From JBPCQA01 sp050998615 (GTDB lineage Bacteria > Actinomycetota > Actinomycetes > Propionibacteriales > Nocardioidaceae), in the NCBI GenBank assembly GCA_050998615.1, contig JBPCQA010000006.1:1-20941 (forward strand): a DNA stretch of 20,941 bases. Reading direction: 5' to 3'. A model generated the notes under the pieces. The model had not been told where the DNA came from and did no database searches. It saw only the letters and a list, made by a program, of their open reading frames with translations. The position numbers and the translations under genes are program-made. This document shows, piece after piece, positions 1-7,416 of this stretch; the stretch's first letter is position 1, and every line of letters begins with the position of its first letter.

Positions 1-2
1 TC

Positions 3-728
3 GCCGCCGCGCGCTCCGACGCGGTCGCTCGGCGGCTGGGCAACCGCGTCCTCGTAGTCGGGTGTGCACTGCTCGTGACCGGGATGTTGCTCGTCTTGCT
101 CACTGCGCATGTAGTCGGCACCAGCCCGCACATTTACAGTTTCATCGGTCCACTGCTGGTGGCCGGTGCCGGGTTGGGGTTGTTCATAGCGCCGGTGATC
201 AACATCGTGCTAGCCGGCATCCAAACCGAGGGCGCCGGATCGGCCTCCGGCGTGCTGTCCACGGTCCAGCAAATGGGTGCGGCGATCGGCATCGCCATCA
301 CCGGCATCGTGTTCTTCGGCGCGATCGGCTCCGGTGCCGCGCAGGCGACTCAGACGGTGACGCCGCAACTGCGTGCTCAGCTGTTAGCGGCCGGCCTGCC
401 GACAACTGCGGTACAGCAGTCGATCGCGGGTTTCGATCGCTGCTTTCAAGATCGCGCCACCGCTACCGACCCGACCATAAACCCACCAAGTTGCCAAACA
501 GCCCAACAGCACGCCGCGCAGGCTCCGCCGCAGATCCAACGGTTGGCCGGCGCCGCGTTTCGAGACGCCGCTCACCAAGCGCTAGGCCGCAACTTCTCCG
601 CCGCTTTCCAAACCACCTTGATCTACCTCTCCGGGATCTTCCTGCTCTCCCTCCTGCTCGTGCTGGCATTGCCCAAGGTCGACCCGCAGGCGATGCACCG
701 AACGCCGGGCGGGTCCACCGCGAAATGA
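3..728 (+). CDS. MFS drug exporter, DHA2/EmrB-QacA type (3' part only)
   Basis: The reading frame is open from the window edge, and 241 residues are visible before TGA; the N-terminal half lies outside. What is seen are four or five long hydrophobic segments with small-residue-rich helices (residues beginning LLVTGMLLVLL, IYSFIGPLLVAGAGLGLF and GIAITGIVFFGAIGSG), then a polar stretch with two cysteines, then a last membrane helix (LIYLSGIFLLSLLLVLALP) and a short cytoplasmic tail. The segment with SASGVLSTVQQMGAAIG matches the C-terminal half of 14-helix DHA2 proton-driven multidrug exporters, where it is well conserved. The polar stretch between the last helices probably faces outside. It is convergent with the sulfotransferase, and its regulator would be upstream, out of view. 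Substrate is unknown. Confidence 0.88.
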   Translation, partial: AAARSDAVARRLGNRVLVVGCALLVTGMLLVLLTAHVVGTSPHIYSFIGPLLVAGAGLGLFIAPVINIVLAGIQTEGAGSASGVLSTVQQMGAAIGIAITGIVFFGAIGSGAAQATQTVTPQLRAQLLAAGLPTTAVQQSIAGFDRCFQDRATATDPTINPPSCQTAQQHAAQAPPQIQRLAGAAFRDAAHQALGRNFSAAFQTTLIYLSGIFLLSLLLVLALPKVDPQAMHRTPGGSTAK

Positions 729-940
729 TCCGGCAGAACGTGCTCGCGGTGATCTCGGTGCGAGCGGCGGGTCGCGCGAGCTTCAGTCCGCGGAGAGCAG
801 GTGACGGCCCGGGCGAAGCGCCGAGCCGGCACCGACATGGTCCGACTCAAAGGGGGCGGTCCATAGCCGACCGACGTTCGGACAACCAATCTCTCGACCA
901 GTGAAGTGTCGTGCCGTGGTACGACGCCGCGCGGAGAGCC

Positions 941-1843
941 TCAGCGATGCAGCCAGTCGAGCAGGTCCGGCGTGGCAAGCCGGGCGACCCGGTCGCGGTA
1001 GTGGGAGAGTTCATTGTCGGTAAGCACCTCGCGTGCCGATCCGGACGTGCCACGGCGGAAGAACGCGGCGTTGTCCTTCAGAATGCCGGAATGGTTAGGA
1101 GCGAGCTCCTCGGCGTGAGCGCGCATGCTGGTGAACGTGGCGGCCAACACGAGTGTCGGCCACAACTTCTCGGGAACCTGGATGTCGAGCCGGCCGGCTA
1201 GTCTCCGCATCTCGCCGCCCAGGTCGCCCACCAGGTCGTCGTAATGCACCAACACGATGTTGGGCCGATCGCGGCGGCCCCACGCATCAGACAGATGCCA
1301 CATCACACCGGGCAACGAGTCCATCTCTTCCAGGTGGGACACATCTTGGTCGATCCAGCCAAGCAGCCACTCGCGCAACGGCGCCCGTGGCGGCCGTGGC
1401 CACGCAGGCTCCGGCGGGTTGCCAACGGCCTGTGCTGTAAGAGCCCGCATGCGTTCACGGTCGAGGTTGGCGCCCTGGTGATAGAGCGACACCGCCATGT
1501 CCAGCGGCTCCCGCGCGACCACAACGTAGGTAGCCCGCTTGTCGACCGGGATCCCGTCAAGTGGCGTGTGAGTCTTGATGAACCGCCGATGCGGTTGAGC
1601 CTCGAGCTGGGCGCGTACGACGTCCTTCGCGGCCACCAGCAGGTCCAGCCAGGGCGACAACTCCAGCAAGGGCTTGGGTGGAGCAGGCGTCTGGAAGATC
1701 AGCAGAGCGCAGATCATCTGCAACCAGGTCGTCCCGCTCTTCGAGCGAGTGCTGATCACGATGTCGCCCTGGCGGAACGGGAAGCCAATCCACCGTGCGC
1801 TGTCTTCGTCGGGGGACACGTAGCGCACCGGCACCTCAGGCAT
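941..1843 (-). CDS. Sulfotransferase family protein (PAPS-dependent)
   Basis: The 300-residue protein is of usual length for cytosolic sulfotransferases, which move a sulfuryl group from PAPS to a hydroxyl or amine. The 5'-phosphosulfate loop is visible as TRSKSGTTWLQ (residues 32-42, with Lys35 and Thr38-Thr39). RFIKTHTP (88-95) carries the region of the catalytic base (His92 by position). VVAREPLDMAVSLYHQ (108-123) is the 3'-phosphate-binding strand with Arg111 and Ser119. The C-terminal FRRGTSG segment resembles a degenerate form of the RKG loop that closes over PAPS. No signal peptide or membrane segment is present. It stands alone on the minus strand, so no pathway can be assigned, and the acceptor cannot be read from sequence. 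Confidence 0.87.
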   Translation of the reverse strand: MPEVPVRYVSPDEDSARWIGFPFRQGDIVISTRSKSGTTWLQMICALLIFQTPAPPKPLLELSPWLDLLVAAKDVVRAQLEAQPHRRFIKTHTPLDGIPVDKRATYVVVAREPLDMAVSLYHQGANLDRERMRALTAQAVGNPPEPAWPRPPRAPLREWLLGWIDQDVSHLEEMDSLPGVMWHLSDAWGRRDRPNIVLVHYDDLVGDLGGEMRRLAGRLDIQVPEKLWPTLVLAATFTSMRAHAEELAPNHSGILKDNAAFFRRGTSGSAREVLTDNELSHYRDRVARLATPDLLDWLHR

Positions 1844-2097
1844 TCACCGAGCGTAGGCGATCCCGGCCACCCTATGTCGGCGGCGGGTGGTGGTGGTCGC
1901 AACCGGGTGCCGGAGAAGGCTCCGCCCGCCTCGCCGCAGCGCCGGTGCGATGTCGTACGTCGATTGAGAGGCCGCGGACTCCTAGGGGAGGGGACAGTGA
2001 TTGAGCTGAGGGGACGAAGGCTTGGCGGATCCAATCGATGACGGGAGGAGGGGCCTCAGTCGTTCCCGGTGATGCCGATGGCTTCCCAGCGGTAGCG

Positions 2098-2350
2098 ATG
2101 GCTGGACTGTACAAGGCCTCGGTACGACGGTTGCCGTCGACCATATCGACCTGACCGTGCCACGCAGCTCCTTCTTCGGCCTCGTCGGGCCGAATGGTGC
2201 CGGCAAAACCACCACGCTGTCGATGGCCGTCGGGCTGTTGAGCCCAAACGGCGGTCGAGTGCGCATTCTGGGCCCAGACGTGTGGGCGGATCCGGTGCGG
2301 GCAAAGACGCTCGTCGGAGTGCTTCCCGACGGGTTGTCTCTGCCCGGGTC
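2098..2350 (+). pseudogene. ABC transporter ATPase relic (N-terminal quarter, frameshifted)
   Basis: An ATG at 2098 opens MAGLYK. A one-base frame change near 2110-2120 then moves the coding signal into another frame: GTTVAVDHIDLTVP, then the Walker A loop GPNGAGKTTT (about 2187-2216), then LSMAVGLLSPNGG and VWADPVRAKTLVGVLPDGL. Joined, these match the first 85 or so residues of an ABC-2-type exporter ATPase (normally about 300). The similarity stops near 2345-2350, about 15 bases before the lon stop codon. The Q-loop, signature and Walker B motifs are all missing, so it cannot be a working ATPase. The in-frame upstream stop and the frame change argue against a short functional protein. It is probably the residue of a deletion that fused this site to the 3' end of lon. 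Confidence 0.8.
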
Positions 2351-2364
2351 AGGCGCCGGCAGGG

Positions 2365-4707
2365 TCAGGCGGCCGCGGTATGGCGCGCGGTCGCACTGTC
2401 CGCCGTACCATCTTCAATGGCCGCAGCGACGACGTCGGCCACGTCGCAGACCAGCCGGACGTCGACCGCGGCACGGACCTCAGCCGGTACGTCGTCGAGG
2501 TCGGGCTCGTTGCGAGCCGGCAGCAAGACGGTCGTAAGCCCGGCTCGCTGAGCCGCCAGCAACTTCTGCTTCACGCCGCCGATCGGCAGCACGCGACCGT
2601 TGAGCGTGACCTCTCCGGTCATGCCCACGTCTGCGCGTACCGGACGGCCAAGCGCCAAAGACGCCAATGCGGTGACCATGGTGACGCCGGCAGATGGACC
2701 GTCCTTGGGTACGGCGCCCGCCGGCACGTGCAGGTGCACGCTTCGGTCCAGCACGGCCGGGTCGATACCCAGCTCGGCCGCCCGCGATCGGACATAGGAC
2801 AGCGCGATCTGCGCCGACTCCTTCATGACGTCACCGAGCTGCCCGGTCAGCGTCAGACCCCGGGTCCCTTCGGTCGAGTTGGCCTCGATGAACAACACGT
2901 CGCCGCCGGTGCCGGTGACGGCCAGGCCGGTCGCGACGCCGGGGACCGCGGTTCGTTCGGCCGTTTCGGGTGTGAAACGGGGGCGACCGAGATAGTCCCG
3001 CAGCTGCGCGACGTCGATGACCACCGTCTCGCTCTGGGTGCGTCCGGCCAGCCGAGTCGCCGCCTTGCGCAACGCCTTGGCGAGCAGCCGCTCGAGTTGT
3101 CGAACGCCGGCCTCGCGGGTGTAGTCCGAAGCGACTTCTAGCAGTGCCGCATCCGTGATCTGCACCTCGTCAGGCGTGAGAGCTGCCCGCTCGAGTTGGC
3201 GGGGCAACAGATACTGCCTGGCGATCGCCACCTTGTCGTCCTCGGTGTATCCGTCCAACGTGACGAGCTCCATCCGGTCGAGCAGCGCGGACGGAATGGT
3301 GTCGACGACGTTCGCCGTGGCCAGGAATACCACGTCCGACAGATCGAGGTCGAGGTCGAGATAGTGATCGCGGAACGTATGGTTCTGCGCCGGGTCGAGC
3401 ACCTCAAGCAGGGCGGCTGCCGGGTCACCCCGATAGTCGGCGCCGACCTTGTCGATCTCGTCAAGCAGCACCACCGGGTTCATCGAGCCCGCCTCGCCGA
3501 TGGCGCGCGCGATCCGCCCAGGCAACGCCCCGACGTACGTGCGACGGTGCCCGCGGATCTCGGCCTCGTCGCGGACTCCACCCAGCGCGACCCGGACAAA
3601 CTTGCGTCCGAGGGCCCGCGCCACACTCTCGCCCAACGACGTCTTGCCGACGCCGGGAGGCCCGACCAGTGCCATCACGGCACCGGAGCCACGACCGCCG
3701 ACGACTTCCAGCCCACGCTCGGCGCGGCGTGCGCGCACGGCGAGGTACTCGATGATCCGGTCCTTGACGTCATCCAGGCCATGGTGATCCGCATCTAGCA
3801 CCGCACGAGCCGCGGTGACGTCTGTGCTGTCGGTCGTGCGGGTCTGCCACGGAAGCTCCAAGACGGTGTCCAGCCAGGTGCGAATCCACCCCGACTCGGG
3901 GCTTTGGTCGCTGGCCCGCTCGAGCCGACCGACCTCACGCATGGCGGCCTCGTGCACATTGTCGGGCAACTTTGACTGCTCGACCCGGGTGCGATAGTCG
4001 TCGGCGCCGTCGGGCTCGTCCTCTCCGAGCTCCTTGCGGATCGCGGCCAGCTGCTGACGCAACAGGAACTCCCGCTGGTTCTTTTCCATCCCCTCGCGCA
4101 CGTCGCCGCGGATCTTGTCCGCAACCTCGACCTCGGCAAGGTGCTCGCGCGTCCACTCGATCAGCACACTGAGCCGCTCGCCGACGTCGGGGGTGTCCAG
4201 CAGCTGCCACTTCTGTTCGGTGGTGAGGTACGGGGCGTAACCGGCCATGTCGGCGAGCTCCGACGGGTTGCTAATGCGCTGCACGGAGTCGATCACCTGC
4301 CAGGCGTTGCGTTGCTGCAGGCTCGCAACGACGAGCGCCTTGTATTCTGCCGCGAGATCGAGCACGTTCTCGGCCGCCAGCCCTTCGGTGAGGATGTTGG
4401 CCTCCACCCACAATGCGGCACCGGGGCCGGTGACCCCACTGCCGATTCGGGCCCGACAATCGACTCGCAGCACGGCGGCTGGGGCACCGCCAGCCAGCCG
4501 GCCGACTTGCTGGATGGTCGCGACAGCGCCGTACGTCGGATAGCGGTCCTCCAGTCGAGGCGCGATCAACAGTTCGTCCTCGCCGCCACTTCGGGCAGCG
4601 TCAACGGCCGCCTGGGCCGACTCATCAACCTCGATGGGCACCACCATTCCGGGCAGCACGACCACATCGGTCACGAGCAGGAGGGGTAGACGACGGGTTT
4701 CACTCAC
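2365..4707 (-). CDS. lon: ATP-dependent endopeptidase Lon
   Basis: Lon is a cytosolic AAA+ serine protease that degrades misfolded and regulatory proteins. From the chosen GTG start (780 residues) the order is: N-terminal substrate-binding domain, coiled region, AAA+ module with Walker A GPPGVGKT (349-356) and Walker B VVLLDEID (412-419), and a C-terminal S16 protease domain. The catalytic dyad is Ser672 in DGPSAG and Lys715 in GGVKQK, 43 residues apart as in E. coli Lon. Length and all motifs are intact. An ATG twelve codons upstream (4743) is in frame, but it lies at the predicted promoter. The GTG at 4707 has a good Shine-Dalgarno (AAGGAAG, five to six bases before it). Control by HspR and an ECF sigma factor is indicated by the upstream sites. 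Confidence 0.97.
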   Translation of the reverse strand: MSETRRLPLLLVTDVVVLPGMVVPIEVDESAQAAVDAARSGGEDELLIAPRLEDRYPTYGAVATIQQVGRLAGGAPAAVLRVDCRARIGSGVTGPGAALWVEANILTEGLAAENVLDLAAEYKALVVASLQQRNAWQVIDSVQRISNPSELADMAGYAPYLTTEQKWQLLDTPDVGERLSVLIEWTREHLAEVEVADKIRGDVREGMEKNQREFLLRQQLAAIRKELGEDEPDGADDYRTRVEQSKLPDNVHEAAMREVGRLERASDQSPESGWIRTWLDTVLELPWQTRTTDSTDVTAARAVLDADHHGLDDVKDRIIEYLAVRARRAERGLEVVGGRGSGAVMALVGPPGVGKTSLGESVARALGRKFVRVALGGVRDEAEIRGHRRTYVGALPGRIARAIGEAGSMNPVVLLDEIDKVGADYRGDPAAALLEVLDPAQNHTFRDHYLDLDLDLSDVVFLATANVVDTIPSALLDRMELVTLDGYTEDDKVAIARQYLLPRQLERAALTPDEVQITDAALLEVASDYTREAGVRQLERLLAKALRKAATRLAGRTQSETVVIDVAQLRDYLGRPRFTPETAERTAVPGVATGLAVTGTGGDVLFIEANSTEGTRGLTLTGQLGDVMKESAQIALSYVRSRAAELGIDPAVLDRSVHLHVPAGAVPKDGPSAGVTMVTALASLALGRPVRADVGMTGEVTLNGRVLPIGGVKQKLLAAQRAGLTTVLLPARNEPDLDDVPAEVRAAVDVRLVCDVADVVAAAIEDGTADSATARHTAAA

Positions 4708-4723
4708 GATGACTTCCTTCTTC

Positions 4724-4744
4724 CTTGAGTCCACCCGACTCAAC
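4724..4744 (-). promoter_or_regulatory. HAIR (HspR-binding) operator of lon
   Basis: The plus strand reads CTTGAGT (4724-4730), seven bases, then ACTCAAC (4738-4744). The consensus for the HspR repressor box is CTTGAGT-N7-ACTCAAG, so only the last base differs. HspR is known to repress dnaK, clpB and lon genes in actinobacteria. The box lies 16 bases upstream of the lon GTG and overlaps the predicted transcription start, as expected for a repressor site. Confidence 0.88.
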
Positions 4745-4767
4745 CCCTAGCGGTCGCCGATTGTTCC
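4741..4767 (-). promoter_or_regulatory. Candidate ECF-type (SigH/SigR-like) promoter of lon
   Basis: On the minus strand GGAACA begins at 4767 and is followed by 17 bases and then GTTG ending at 4741. This fits the published GGAAYA-N16/17-GTT form recognised by mycobacterial SigH, and the related SigR form. The GTT element overlaps the left arm of the HAIR box, so transcription would begin around 4733-4736, downstream of the in-frame ATG at 4743. This supports the GTG start of lon. Confidence 0.6.
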
Positions 4768-5042
4768 CGGCGAGCCACCGCGCGGTCGCGGGGCTCTCTG
4801 TGGTGGGTCCTCGTGAATCCGGACCCGGGCCAAATCAGCCAGGAGGCACGACAAGCGGCAACGACTGGCAAGAACCAGGGCGGACCGTGCCCGGAGATAC
4901 CGCCACATCCCACGATCAGGCGACGACCCGGCAGCCAGGCAGGATCACCTCTACGCCTCGACCGCCTGCCGGAGTCGCGCCCTGCCGGCCTCGTTGAAAG
5001 GCTCTCGGCGCAAGGCGAGCGCGCTGACGACGCTGTCCGAAC
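4768..5042. other. Intergenic stretch upstream of lon, no gene seen
   Basis: This stretch separates the lon promoter from the relic behind the PIN toxin. Open frames exist on both strands, but they show no recognisable domain, no consistent third-position pattern and no start with a good ribosome binding site. No hairpin with a T-tract, tRNA or repeat was noticed. Confidence 0.5.
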
Positions 5043-5162
5043 TCAGATGGCGGTACGAACCAGCTGCATGGAGTAGTTGTAGGCGCCGATGTGCTCCAAG
5101 AACTCGTCAGAGGGCCGCGGCGCGTCCGACGGCAACTCGGCATCGGGCGCGTCTAAGGATGG
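5043..5162 (-). pseudogene. Gene-end relic in frame after the PIN toxin stop
   Basis: Immediately after the toxin TGA, in the same frame, 39 sense codons run to a TGA at 5043-5045. The peptide includes DAPDAELPSDAPRPSDEF and LEHIGAYNYSMQLVRTAI, with high GC at third positions and a globular-looking composition. This is what a genuine C-terminus looks like, not random translation. I find no start codon in this frame between the toxin stop and this peptide. It may be the 3' end of an older gene interrupted here, or a tail of the toxin cut off by a stop. The family is not recognised. Confidence 0.45.
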
Positions 5163-5549
5163 TCACCGGATGAGTTGTACTTCGATACCGAGATCGGGAA
5201 TCTTCGCCCAGGTCTGGTCGGCGGTGAGGACCGGGACGTTCCGGAACGTGGCAAGCGTCAGACAGGCCCGGTCGCCAAGACCCAAGCCGAACCTGCTGGT
5301 CGTTGGAAATAGCGCGGCGGCCGCGTACGCGGCCCCCCGGTCGAATGGCTCGACCTGCGGCCCCAGCGCTAGCACCCACTCACCCAACTGCTGAGCGTCT
5401 TTGCCCTTGTGGGCGACCTTCTGGACCACCTCCGACCAGTTCACTGCCGAAATCATGGCGTGCTCGTCAAGGTGCTCGACAACCATCTGGGTGCCGGGTT
5501 CGTGGAAGATGAAGGCCAACAGCGCCGAGGAGTCCAGCACGACCGACAC
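5163..5549 (-). CDS. PIN-domain ribonuclease toxin, VapC-like
   Basis: The 128-residue protein has the PIN-domain layout. The acidic metal-binding residues are visible in order: Asp6 in VVLDSSALLA, Glu40 in NWSEVV, Asp93 in GLGDRACL and Asp111 in LTADQTW. Family members cleave RNA (often tRNA) with Mg or Mn when freed from their antitoxin. The start is GTG at 5549, three bases after the antitoxin stop, so translation is probably coupled. The upstream partner is an AbrB/SpoVT-fold protein, as in many vapBC loci. The fold and partner are secure; the RNA target cannot be told. Confidence 0.92.
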   Translation of the reverse strand: MSVVLDSSALLAFIFHEPGTQMVVEHLDEHAMISAVNWSEVVQKVAHKGKDAQQLGEWVLALGPQVEPFDRGAAYAAAALFPTTSRFGLGLGDRACLTLATFRNVPVLTADQTWAKIPDLGIEVQLIR

Positions 5550-5552
5550 TTG

Positions 5553-5819
5553 TCAGGCGTCCATTCGTTGCAACTCGGCCTGCGCTTCCCGTCGGCGGTC
5601 GGCGAGCAACTCGTCGACCACCGACTCGCCGACGGCGAGCACATCAGTGGCGGCGGCCTGGATGCGGCGGATGAGATGCCCACGGGTCTCCAACACGACC
5701 CGGCCGTTCTCGATGTAGGTCACGAGGGGGGTGCCTGGGTCCAAACCGAGCTCGCGTCGGATCGGCGCTGGAATCGATACTCGCCCCTGCGCGCTTATGC
5801 TCACTGTCGCACTGGTCAT
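5553..5819 (-). CDS. AbrB/SpoVT-type antitoxin, VapB-like
   Basis: This 88-residue protein begins with a SpoVT/AbrB swapped-hairpin DNA-binding fold. VSISAQGRVSIPAPIRRELGL (residues 6-26) is the hallmark strand-loop-helix, followed by a beta segment VTYIENGRVVLETR. The remaining helical tail (about 45-88) is rich in Arg, Glu and Ala, as expected for the arm that wraps the PIN toxin. It is the first gene of the pair and would repress its own promoter and neutralise the toxin in the cytosol. The ATG at 5819 has no Shine-Dalgarno. A TATGCT box ends seven bases before it, suggesting a leaderless transcript. Confidence 0.92.
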   Translation of the reverse strand: MTSATVSISAQGRVSIPAPIRRELGLDPGTPLVTYIENGRVVLETRGHLIRRIQAAATDVLAVGESVVDELLADRRREAQAELQRMDA

Positions 5820-5825
5820 GCGCTT

Positions 5826-5831
5826 AGCATA
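5826..5831 (-). promoter_or_regulatory. Candidate -10 box for the toxin-antitoxin pair
   Basis: TATGCT on the minus strand fits the TANNNT form of actinobacterial -10 boxes. Its 3' edge is seven bases from the antitoxin ATG, so transcription would start at or next to the ATG. No convincing -35 is seen at the right distance; a TTGACG is present but too close. Confidence 0.4.
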
Positions 5832-6206
5832 CGTGCCACGTCAACCAGTTCGTGTACCGAGCACTTATCTTCGCCACGGTATCGCGTCCTCTCCACATCT
5901 ACCACGCCGCCGAAGTCATCCGCGGGCCCTGGACCCCGGCGGGGTTGATGCGCGGCACCTTGCGTTGAGCACCCACAACCGCCCGCCGAGCACGAACCCC
6001 TGCGCGGCCACCAGACGGGGCGTTGATCGGCGTCACCCACGTGCCAACCCCAATCACCGCGACGCTCAGCGTAAGCAGCCGGTGCTTAGGTGTCCGCTCC
6101 GAGACGTTGGTCGCTGACCCACAGCACGAACCCAGCGTCGGATTCTTCCCGCGACCCGGTTGCCAGGTTCGACCAAATCGGGGCAGCCACCGGTAGGGTG
6201 CGATCC
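5832..6206. other. Intergenic stretch between the toxin-antitoxin pair and the lipoprotein gene
   Basis: The two flanking operons diverge from here, so promoters for both are expected. I see no conserved protein in any frame, no RNA gene and no clear repeat. The frame of the lipoprotein is open upstream to 6090, but that extension would place charged, non-signal sequence before the signal peptide, so it is treated as non-coding. Confidence 0.45.
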
Positions 6207-6623
6207 ATGTGTTCGTCCCGTGTTCGAGCGTTGATCTCGCTGGTGATCGCCTGCGCGATCAGCGTGGTGGCGTCAGGATGCGGGTCACTGAGTGGAGATA
6301 GCGCGGCAGCCGGCAATGTGGCGAGGGCGTTCTACTCCGCCGTACAAAACGGCCATGGCACTCAGGCATGTCACCTGCTCGCGTTCAACGTCGCCCATCA
6401 GCTCAAGCAGTCGTCTGGCAAGCCGTGCGCGCAGGCCGTTACCCACGCAGGCTTGAACAACCCCGGGCACGTCACCCGTGTCGGCAGCTATGGTCACAGC
6501 GCCTGGGCCGTCTTCGAGAAGGACACCGTGTTCTTGTCGGTGTTCCCCGGTGGCTGGAGAGTCACCGCTGCCGGATGTACGCCGCGTGGTGACCGTCCCT
6601 ACGACTGCCTCGTGAAAGGGTGA
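6207..6623 (+). CDS. Small secreted lipoprotein, function unknown
   Basis: From the ATG at 6207 the product is 138 residues. It has a signal peptide (Arg5, Arg7, then a hydrophobic core) ending in VASGC, with Cys25 as the likely lipidated residue. The mature part holds four more cysteines (TQACHLL, GKPCAQ, AAGCTPR and DCLVKG), enough for two disulfides. Short patches such as ARAFYSAVQNGHGTQACHLL resemble small actinobacterial lipoproteins of unknown role. The open frame extends upstream to 6090, but the inner start gives a normal signal peptide. It is the first gene of a tight plus-strand group: the next start is three bases after this stop. No function can be assigned. Confidence 0.75.
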   Translation: MCSSRVRALISLVIACAISVVASGCGSLSGDSAAAGNVARAFYSAVQNGHGTQACHLLAFNVAHQLKQSSGKPCAQAVTHAGLNNPGHVTRVGSYGHSAWAVFEKDTVFLSVFPGGWRVTAAGCTPRGDRPYDCLVKG

Positions 6624-6626
6624 AGG

Positions 6627-6710
6627 ATGCGCATCACGTTCCTCGGCACGCTGCTGGTGATCGCTGCAGGCCTTGGCTATTGCACCGCCATCGGGCTGCT
6701 AAACCGGTGA
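6627..6710 (+). CDS. 27-residue membrane peptide
   Basis: ATG at 6627 lies behind a strong ribosome binding site (AAAGGGTGAAGG) overlapping the end of the lipoprotein gene. The peptide begins MRITFLGTLLVIAAGLGY and ends AIGLLNR: one hydrophobic helix with an arginine at each end. It stops 12 bases before the TTG of the DUF6766 gene, so it sits inside a three-gene operon. Short single-helix peptides beside DUF6766 proteins are, to my memory, common in actinobacteria, which would make it a conserved companion. Too short for homology by eye. Confidence 0.62.
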   Translation: MRITFLGTLLVIAAGLGYCTAIGLLNR

Positions 6711-6722
6711 AAGGGGCGGGCC

Positions 6723-7391
6723 TTGCGCAAGTACGTGCGTGAAAACAACCTGACGCTTGTCTTCCTGCTGATCTTTTTCCTTGCCCTGCTGGGTCAGGCC
6801 TTCGCTGGTCTCGCCGACTACAACAACGGGCTGATCAGCGACAGCCTCCATCCGGTAACGTTCTGGCGCTACGTCACATCGTCGAACTTTGCCGTGGATG
6901 TGATGGAGAACTGGCAGTCGGAGTATCTACAGTTCCTGTTGTACATCTTCGCCACAGTATGGTTCGTGCAGAAGGGTTCAGCGGAGTCCAAGCAGCTCGA
7001 CCAGGCAGGCCGGCAGTCCGACCAGGACGAAAAGCTCGGCGCGTACGCCGGATCGACGTCACCGCGATGGGCAAGTGCCCGAGGGCTTAGGCTCCGGACA
7101 TATTCTCACTCGCTCGTCTTCGTCATGGGGACGATCTTCGTGCTCTGCTGGCTGGTCGAGTCGGTCACTGGGCGGATCGCCTTCAACGAACAGCAGCTTC
7201 GCCAGCTCGAGGCTCCCATCTCCTGGACCGCATACCTGACTTCCGCGGACTTCTGGGACCGTACCCTCCAAAACTGGCAGTCGGAGTTCCTGGCGGTCGC
7301 CAGCATGGTGGCGCTGTCGATCTACCTACGTGAGCGCGGATCGCCCGAGTCGAAGCCGGTGGGTGAAGCGCACGCCACCACCGGCACCTGA
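6723..7391 (+). CDS. DUF6766-family membrane protein
   Basis: The start is TTG at 6723, about eight bases after AAAGGGG. The 222 residues form four hydrophobic segments: about 10-30 (LTLVFLLIFFLALLGQ), about 64-80, about 130-148 (LVFVMGTIFVLCWLVES) and about 190-205. It is an internal duplication. The first half holds YVTSSNF, then ENWQSEYLQFLLYIF, then QKGSAESK. The second holds YLTSADF, then QNWQSEFLAVASMVA, then RERGSPESK. The NWQSE(Y/F)L motif before a helix is a hallmark of this uncharacterised family. It would sit in the cytoplasmic membrane. It follows the lipoprotein and the 27-residue peptide in one operon; role unknown. Confidence 0.85.
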   Translation: MRKYVRENNLTLVFLLIFFLALLGQAFAGLADYNNGLISDSLHPVTFWRYVTSSNFAVDVMENWQSEYLQFLLYIFATVWFVQKGSAESKQLDQAGRQSDQDEKLGAYAGSTSPRWASARGLRLRTYSHSLVFVMGTIFVLCWLVESVTGRIAFNEQQLRQLEAPISWTAYLTSADFWDRTLQNWQSEFLAVASMVALSIYLRERGSPESKPVGEAHATTGT

Positions 7392-7416
7392 GATCCCGCT
7401 GATGCAAACCCGCGAG

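Noticed and set aside
62..904. Long plus-strand open frame of 280 codons overlapping the MFS gene
   Set aside because: It is Arg/His-rich shadow translation of the exporter in another frame and runs past its stop without any domain.
1844..2097. Gap between sulfotransferase and ABC relic
   Set aside because: Inspected for genes, RNAs and repeats; nothing convincing seen.
4725..5076. Plus-strand open frames upstream of lon
   Set aside because: No ribosome binding site, Pro/Gly/Arg-rich translation and overlap with the lon promoter and operator.
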